Shown here piece by piece: positions 56,395 through 64,000 of a stretch of 64,000 nucleotides of DNA. Origin of the DNA: Meconema thalassinum (taxonomy: Eukaryota; Arthropoda; Insecta; Orthoptera; Tettigoniidae); contig OX336391.1 of the NCBI GenBank assembly GCA_946902985.2, forward strand, positions 72,517,947-72,581,946. The letters run 5' to 3'. The stretch's first letter is position 1, and every line of letters starts with the position of its first letter. The notes under the pieces are model-generated. The model did no database searches, had not been told where the DNA came from, and worked only from the letters and a program-made list of their open reading frames with translations. Made by a program: the position numbers and the translations under genes.

Positions 56395-57560
56395 GAGTAG
56401 TTCCGTGAAAAACTAAAGCCTATTTTATTATATCCTACTTACGTTAATTGCCACTCTCAACATACAAAATTTCAGTTTGACTGCTGTAATAGATTCGTAG
56501 ATATTGAGAATCGATTAAATATTTCGGATGGTCGCCATGTTGGGTTTTATTATGTAAGTCTTAGATATATGAACTGTTAAATGAAGATTATTGTGTACGT
56601 TTAGTATTCAAACATCAATCGGAAATTTCGCACAGCTGCAATATTTTGGTTATGCAAACAATTGAAATAAATTACATGCCAGTGGATGAACATTTGTATC
56701 AGGATTTACTGCACCAAGCTTCACTGCACTCGGATGGTTAAATTGCGAGAAACGTCCATGTGAATATTTATATTTTGCGTCGCCGCCATGTTAGATTTGT
56801 GATCACCAGTTTATTGAAATTCCTATAGGTGAACTTATGTTCGTAGCCCCGATGAACATAAAAAGTTCAGTTAGATTGCTGTAATTGATTCGTAGATATT
56901 GAGAACCATCTAAATATTTCGTATGGTCGCCATGTTGGATTGTTATACAGTATGTACAGGCCATAGAGTCATGTACCATTAAAGGAAAATTATTGCGTAG
57001 GTTCATTATTCAAACTTTCACTTCAATCGCATTATTGCTACACAAGAAATAAAAATAATAATTTTAAAATTCGCACATCCACCATCATGAGATTATGTAA
57101 AAATTAGAACGAAGTTAGATGTTGTTGCATTACAATGTGTAAAAACATACTGTACCAAGTTTCATTGCGTTAGGTTGGTTAAATCGCGAGAAACGTCTAT
57201 TTAAAAGTCGCAAATTCGCTTGGCCACCATGTTGGTTAATTAGTTACCAAGTTTTCAAAAGTCACATAGGTGAACATCTAGTAGTTCCATTATCACCGTA
57301 CAAAATTCCAGGTTGATATCGGTAATAGTGTCGAAGATATTGAATGCTGGTGAAATATTTCGCCCAGCCGCCATGTTGGATTGATAAGATGTAACAAAAT
57401 TTGAAATAATGCTATGGACTTACCGAGTTTCATTGAAATCGCTTCAGCCATTTGGATTTTATAAGGGGGACACACACACACGAATAACACACATACGCAC
57501 ATACACACATAGCCAGACACACGGACAAAAGGTGATCTCATAAATGCAAATAGGCTAAAA
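56395..57560 (+). mobile_element. Helentron-like element, family A copy
   Basis: The left end is AGTTCCGTGAAAAACT plus AAAGCCTATTTTA, the hairpin end. The right end is an AC-rich microsatellite (57468-57520), then AAAGGTGATCTCATAAATG and AAATAGGCTAAAA. The core repeats TTCGTAGATATTGAG and GGTCGCCATGTTGG (near 56500, 56895, 57330). It closely follows the family A copy at 16510-19490 and shows the empty site of the Tc1 inserted there. Confidence 0.65.
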
Positions 57561-60500
57561 TTAACATAAATGAGATAGTTATTGAGGATTTAAGGTATGA
57601 TACTACCATGTCATCTGCGTCGCTAAACACATATTGAAGTACACAAATATAGAATGAAATTAAGAGGTCACTTAAATATGAAAATTAAAATAAAAAAAAT
57701 AAAAGAACTTATGATTAAAATAATAAACAAATATTACGGAAAAAATTCAAACATGAACATGTTTTTGAGTAACTGTGCCCCAACGCACTCTCACTTATAA
57801 AGTGGATGATGAGATCAGCATCCACCACATCATCGACAAATTAAGGTTTGATTTACATCCGCAAACCAAGGTTTTTCATAAGTCAGCAGGATTCACACAC
57901 TTGGTTAAAATGAGGGTCACGGTGAATACGGCTCCACAGGTACAAAGTGGTGGGTCTTCCTTCTTGATGAGGTACGAGTGGGTGGATCTTGCATGGCTTC
58001 TCCGGAGCCTGCACAAATGATAGACTCCCTCCGCGATTGGAAAGAGCTCCGCCACACGCGAGTAGTTCCCTTGATTGCTCTCAGTTTATTGGGCATTGAG
58101 TCAGCTTGGTGTATTCCTTGGAATACACGGTAAGACAGAGCTTTTTCTGCTCTTTGCTTTATTTCTTTCCTTCCTTTTTCGCAAACACCAACAGTGATTT
58201 CCTGATTTTTCTTTGTTGATGCACGTTGCTTATATTACCTGTAAGTCTGTTCCAGATATATATCTTCCATGATCAACCTAGCGTCATCTAGCAGCGAATC
58301 TCTGAAGTTCCTCAAATTTTCCATGTACAGGAGGACTTCCTTACCAATCTAGCCACCAGATCTCGTCGCTATCGCCAGCTATCATCTCCGTGATCAAGAG
58401 GACTTCGTCTACATTCCCATCCCGCAGGCTTCGCCAGTGACGTCTGCAATCAACTCTTTGAAGACCATTTCATCAAGATACTTAATTTTTGTAATGTTTG
58501 TCATTCTTATGTATATTCTTTTGTCTCCTACCCCCACTTTTTTTCCTTCCCTGGTCCCTCCGCGCTTCATTGAGCTGGTCTCACTTGCGCTTCAGTCGTC
58601 AAGACCTCCAGTTGGAGCCTAACTAGGGCTCGTCTCCTCTCTTCGAGAGACAAAATTTTGAATCGGACGCCATGTCCAGATCTTAACTACGGTCGCCTGG
58701 ATCGCCTACCACAGAAATGAGCTAAGTACAATGTTCTTCATATCTTAATCGCTTTTAATTAGCTATACGCTTTTAATACCGTTCTATAGACAGTGAGAAG
58801 TTGCTAAATGCTGTGCAATTGCAATCTTCGCGGGATTTTCGATGTCAGGCTTTGTCTATCTAAGACAGCTAATCTTGTAAAACGCAGCAGCATTTTTTGT
58901 GAATGTTAACTGAGAATGAGCTCTCACACCGTGCGATTCTTATCAAACTAAATACTGTCTATAGAAAACTTAGCTCGTTCAACCGCTAGACTTTATTTAC
59001 CCAATTCAACAGTTATGATTATTCTGGAATGTTCCCCGCCAAACAATTCATCTACAAGCTAAACCTTCTATTATTTTCCAATCACATATCGAAATACTTT
59101 TTCTAACCAAGGAATTTTCTTTATGAACAGCTAATCAACACTTAATTTATCTTCCTTCGTGGGAATTCGTCCACTGCATACAAATATAACCTACAAATTT
59201 TTCAACGCACCAGACTCTCTCAAACCAAAAAGCAACTAGTAATATTACACCACCGCATTAACTTTCCTTTGTATAAATTTCTGTGCTACAATAGTGAACT
59301 TTTCAACCACGTCAATAGACTATAGTGAAACCAGTGCTCGTTCAACTTCTCATCCGCGCCGCGCTCGTCCGAGAAAAATAAATAAGGCCAAGATCTTTCT
59401 CCACAAAGTTCCTATTTCCTCTTCCTCAACCACACTTGACTAACAAATTAGGTTAATCTTTAAATTTATGTATTTTTCAATGAGGCCTCGCCAAACCATA
59501 GGCGCCCTCCCAACCTTACTCCATTTATAACTTATTCACTCTGTTTAAATATCAGCAGTTAGAAACTTCATATTAATCTATTTTCTTTTCTTGCTGTTAC
59601 AGGAATTATTTATGTTCTAAGTACTCAACGACTCATTAATCTCGTTGATCCAGGTTTCACGAAAGGGTAACTTGCCCAATTTTTCCTCGTGATCGTGTTT
59701 AAACATAGAAGTTCTAGAAACTTCTTCTTAATTTTTCTCTTCATGTTTCACAATAAGTGACCTGCCCTATTTGTATAAATTATAACAGTAATTTCTGCGT
59801 CAATATAAGATATAATTAATTTCTCTCCATTTTTTTGGTTTAATTTCATCTTTGTTATTTGTTCATACTTTTAAGATTCCCACACGGAAATTCTTAAAGC
59901 ACTCACATTGTATCTCACTAATTCTGCAAATCTAGAATTACTTTATAATTATTGTTACAAACGTTAAAACTGTCTAATTTAAGCACAACTTTTAAAATCT
60001 TATTCAGATTTTTAGTGCTTACCACAAATCTTAAACTTGTACCCAATTTAACGTTGCGTATTAATTATAATCCTGTTATCGTTAGGTTTCAGATTTTCAC
60101 ATGTTGTATACTTTTATAAATCACAATCGTGATCTAAATGTTGACAATTCTTCAAAATTTAATTCATTGTTAATAAATCTTTATTAGTTTTTTCGTTATT
60201 ATTTTCCCTGGATTCACGACTAGGTAAGACCCTGTCTTCCCTGACTCTTCCTAGAGGCTTATGCACTCTTTAAAAAAAACTCTCAAAACAAATTAACAAT
60301 AGTTCCACTATTTGTTGCATTTGAGCAAGAACTCTTAGTCACAAACTTATTAAAGCCTCTCTTAGCTTTTATAGCTAATTTTAACTAGCCAGTAAGGCAA
60401 GTATAGCTCGCTCCACCAGCTTCCTGCTTGTTGAGTTTTTCTCTACAACTTATGGTTGGTTTTCCAAATTTAAGTTTTTCTCATTGTCTAAACTTTTAGT

Positions 60501-61285
60501 CGGCGCAAGCTGGGTAAAAGCTTAGCCATTCTTAAATGCAACTATTGGTGCTCATACCAAAATTATTCCCAAGGGTATAATTGCCTGAACACTAACCTTC
60601 ATGGAAACATTCGGTCGCTCCTTAGAAATTCTACAATTTCAAGAACTAAAACATCACGGCTAATTCAAATTATTTGCATTCTTCAAAATATTTGTTTAAA
60701 ACAAGCTCCTTTGAAGGGTACATAGTAAACTCATCATTTCTTTCTTTGCCAGACCACCACCCTTCTACATAGTAGCCGAATCTTGGCTTGGAAGGGAAGG
60801 TACTATCAAATCTAGCCAGCAAATAGCCCAAGCTCCAGCCGAATTTCCCGTTAGCTACGGCCAGGTCCATACCCACTTTAGGTGTTTCACGGGCTTTTCG
60901 GTGATACTCGTCTCTAAACATTGTCTTTGTTTAGTGTTGGACTCTCGGTCTATTATCCACACTTGTTCCTTAGTCTGAAACCCACTTCCCTTAACTTCTC
61001 TCTTCATCTTCCCTTGTGGGTAAGGTTAATTGCTAGCAAAAACCTACCCAAGCTTTGGTCCCAGAAACCCGGGAGAGTCCATTTGTTAATATTTTACAAA
61101 TTATTAATATCTACTTTGAATTTTTCAGCTATAACTTCGCAGTGCAAAGCTGGTGAGGTGGAAAGGAGTTGCTTCTGTCTCCCTTGGTGCATTTCTCCCT
61201 TTCAACTTGTTTGCTGCTGCCAGTCTGACAGCATTTCCAAGGTTACACAGTTTCGTAAGTTATACTTCAATTTACCTATTTCACC
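57561..61285. other. Leader/LTR region of the BEL element plus unassigned sequence
   Basis: No gene is supported. The BEL/Pao LTR and leader must lie in the later part, but I could not place LTR boundaries without the 3' LTR. A candidate primer-binding site is TGGTCCCAGAAACCCGGGAG (61056). A minus-strand frame of 83 codons (60670-60921) is discussed under findings. 58720-60300 is AT-rich. Confidence 0.4.
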
Positions 61286-64000
61286 ATGCCTTCCACAGAT
61301 AAAGATAAGGACGGCAAGGATGAAAAACATACTTCCAAACGAGCTTCTTATAAAGGGCAAATTACCAGATTTAGAAAATACATCCTTTTGAAGCTCAATT
61401 AGATTTGTTAAAATATCGCGTGAAAGATTATGAACGTTCTTATGAGAATTATTGCAACATTCAAACTGAAATCGAAACATGCATGCTCAATCAAACTGAT
61501 GATCAAGTAAAACTAGAAAACCAATACTACGAAGGCATAGACTCTGCCTTTAACATAATACGCCAACTCGAAGAAGAACAGAAAAAAGACGGTGCTGTTC
61601 TCGGTTCTCTTCACGAACAACAAACCTCTTCTCGTGAGGGCACTCACAAGTCCAAACCAATTCTACCTAAGATTAATTTACCCCACTTCTCTGGAGACGA
61701 AACTACTTGGGATTCTTTCTATGAACTATTTTTCTCTCTTGTTCATGACAATGAAGACATTGAAGTCATTTACAAATTTCATTATTTGCGATCTATTCTC
61801 CGCGGTCAAGCCCTAGAGTTAGTTGAGGCGCTCCCATTAAGTGCTGAAAACTACACCATTGCCTTTAACCTGTTGAAAGAAAGATACGGTAACTTACGGC
61901 TACGTATTCAAAGCCACATGAAGGCTCTATTCAATTTGCCTGCGTCACAGCACAATGACGTCACTAGTCTGCGTACCCTCATTGATACAACACAACTTCA
62001 CGTTAAAGCTCTATCCCAATTAGATCAACCCACTGAACACTGGGACACTTTCCTAATACAATTAGCTGTTTCTAAAGTCGATGTTGCTACCCTCAAGGCT
62101 TGGGAAACGGAACTTTCCAAAGACGACGATTACTCGTACGAGCATTTAGTCACCTTCATAAATGCTAGATGCCAACTCTTAACTGCCTTAGCTAATCAAA
62201 GTGGACCCTCTTCTCCTAGCTCGAAACTTGAATTACTGTCCCTCAAATCTAAAACCGAACACGTAGCGTCTAGTACTAAAAAACCCGGGTCCAGCTCGTC
62301 TAAACTAAAGTCAAACGCCACTGGTTACCCAACATGGTCTAGTGAACGCCGTATTGCTAGTTCTCTTGCTTTAAACACGCCGAGCGAACCCCGTAAAAGT
62401 TTAAATGAACCATTAAAGTGCATACTTTGCAAGGATTTCCACGCTTTATATCTATGCAAATCCTTTAAAGAACTGTCAGTCGACGACAGAAGAAAATTGG
62501 TTTCCCAGAATAAACATTGCTTTAACTGCCTATCACCCAAGCATTCTGCTTCTATTTGTAAGTCTTCAAGACTTTGTTACCACTGTGAAAAATCGCACAA
62601 CACTTTACTGCATCGTCATGATCAATTGAGGTCATCAGCAGCATCTACTTATCTGAAGAATGATAATACTGGCACTCCTAATGCTTCATCTTTCATTCAG
62701 AACGCTAAATCCTTGCGCAGTGCTCAAGTACTATTGTCCACTGTCCAAATTGAAGTCCAGGACAAATTCGGCAACTGGGTCAATGCACGCGGTCTTCTTG
62801 ATTCAGCGGCAACGCATGATTTTGTGTCCAATTCTTTGATTAGAAAATTAGGCCTACCTGTAAACCCTACTTCTATCAATGTATCAGGCATTAATAGCTT
62901 AAAGTCGCAAGCTTTACAGTTTTCAAAGCTAACCATAAGAGACACTTGTCACAGAAATAACTTTCTCAAACTGAATTGTCTCATTCTCAACAGCATAGGA
63001 GAAGACACTCCAAGACACTCTGTCGATATTTCAGGTTTAAACATTCCCACGCATTTAAGGTTAGCCGATCCTCTGTTCAATGTAGAAGGCCCCATTGACA
63101 TACTATTTAGAGCCAATGTTTTCTGGAATTGCCTTTGTAAACAGGTTCGTAAGTTATCTTCAAACGTGGTTGCCAGAAACACTAATTTTGGATGGATCGT
63201 TACTGGTCAACTTTCTCATTATTCTCCCCAACCCGTATCTCAATGTTATTTCGCTAATACTGATTTGGAACAGTTCTGGAGGCTGGAAAGCGTTGATTCT
63301 CCTAACGTAACCTCTTCAGAAAACGAATTCTGTGAGCAACTTTTCTTGAACACTACCACTCGTTCTCCTGAAGGCCGGTTCATTGTTCAGATGCCAAGAT
63401 TATTTAATCCCCCTAATCTTATTAATTCTCAACCTAAAGCTCGAAAAGCTCTCTTTGCTATCGAGAGAAAAGTCAAGAAAGAACCTGTCGTTAAACAAGA
63501 GTACACTGATTTCATGGATGAGTATGAAAGTTTAGATCATATGGAAGTTGTCAGCAAATCTGATGACGAATTGCACCCCCCAATTGAAACGGTTTTCTTA
63601 AATCATCATCCCGTGTGGAAAAACCCTCTTGTAAAGGATAAAATCCTAGTCGTTTTCAATGGTTCATCACCTGGCGTTAATGGCAACAGTCTTAACTATA
63701 CTCTTTAGTCTGGTCCCGCTATTCAGTCAGATTTATCTGCTATACTCATAAATTTTCGATTATTTCCCATAGCTGTTATAGCAGACATCAAACAGATGTA
63801 CCGTCAGGTTTTAATTCAGCCTGAACAACAAGATCCCCAAAGAATTTTGTGGCGCGATGAAATCAGCAAGCCCATTAAAATATTTCGCTTAAAGACGGTC
63901 ACTTATGGCTTAAAACCTTCCGCTTTCCTTGCTATCCGATCCCTACATCTGTTAGCCTCTCAAAATGGTCATTTATTTGATTCTAAAGCTTCTGAAGCAC
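61286..64000 (+). pseudogene. BEL/Pao retrotransposon polyprotein (5' part)
   Basis: The start is probably ATG 61286 (MPSTDKDKDGKD, then KGQITRFRKY), with a frameshift near 61380 into the main frame that is open to 63708. In that frame: an acidic coiled segment (about residues 30-70), the DUF1759 capsid-like domain (LPHFSGDETTWDSFYELFF, LRGQALELVEALP), Cys/His knuckles (CILCKDFHALYLC, CFNCLSPKHSASIC, CYHCEKSH, about 339-400), and the DUF1758 aspartic protease (LLDSAATHDFVS, about 467). VVFNGSSPG marks the start of RT. A single TAG at 63706-63708 interrupts it, after which the RT frame continues to the window edge (DIKQMYRQVLIQP). The catalytic YxDD lies beyond the window. Only two lesions, so it is a young copy. 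Confidence 0.88.

Noticed and set aside
1..64000. Telomeric origin because of GGTTAGGTTAGG strings
   Set aside because: Only two or three TTAGG units in a row at a few places (for example 4604-4620), too short for a telomere tract.

Overview
This is nuclear DNA of an animal, most probably an insect or other arthropod with a large, repeat-filled genome. The evidence is CR1-like, RTE-like and BEL/Pao retroelements, tRNA-headed SINEs, Tc1 and pogo transposons, short TTAGG-like runs and a spliced exon of a PHRF1-type RING gene. Nothing bacterial or organellar was seen. The species cannot be named from sequence alone. Non-transposon genes are few: the PHRF1-like exon (about 15.0 kb, minus), a cluster of C2H2 zinc fingers (55.0-56.4 kb, minus), and one well-formed tRNA-Leu(UAA) gene (2975-3060, minus), which itself sits inside a mobile element.

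Layout. 1-5693 is the end of a large element (element 1) carrying a broken FLYWCH-type zinc-finger gene, the tRNA-Leu gene, minisatellites and zinc-finger-like coding scraps near its end. 5.7-9.3 kb is a Gypsy gag remnant with an RTE-like LINE inserted on the minus strand. 10.7-12.8 kb is a Helentron-like non-autonomous element with a SINE inside. 12.8-13.8 kb is a decayed pogo/Tigger-like element. 13.8-14.1 kb is a LINE scrap, followed by the PHRF1-like exon. From 15.2 to 41.0 kb everything lies inside one split CR1-like LINE. It contains a SINE with an 11-bp target-site duplication (TSD). The SINE encloses a Helentron-like repeat, which in turn encloses an intact Tc1 transposon with an uninterrupted 341-aa DD34E transposase. 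The LINE also contains a second Tc1-like element (19686-39188), and that element is split by a giant palindromic insertion at 20534-38486.

The giant palindrome is the most unusual feature. It is 17,953 bp long, has perfect ATGGTT 6-bp TSDs and 5'-AGTAGTG termini, and consists of two near-identical inverted arms (10.9 and 7.0 kb) around a 64-bp spacer. Each arm carries three FLYWCH-type gene copies (one fully open, in the left arm), tRNA remnants, 237-bp tandem repeats, 15-bp-type minisatellites and C2H2 zinc-finger-like fragments near the ends. The left arm has a further 3.9 kb made largely of a Helentron-like element with a 293-bp tandem array. No transposase, integrase or polymerase was recognised in it, so it is either non-autonomous or encodes something unfamiliar.

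From 41 to 64 kb there are scraps of LINEs, a Helitron/PIF1-type helicase C-terminal fragment, a decayed Gypsy element, an AT-rich gene-poor stretch, an AAT-bracketed truncated LINE, the C2H2 zinc-finger cluster lying between two inverted Helentron-like copies, and the 5' two-thirds of a BEL/Pao polyprotein running off the window end. Almost every protein-coding region is a transposon gene or relic; the genes do not form a pathway.
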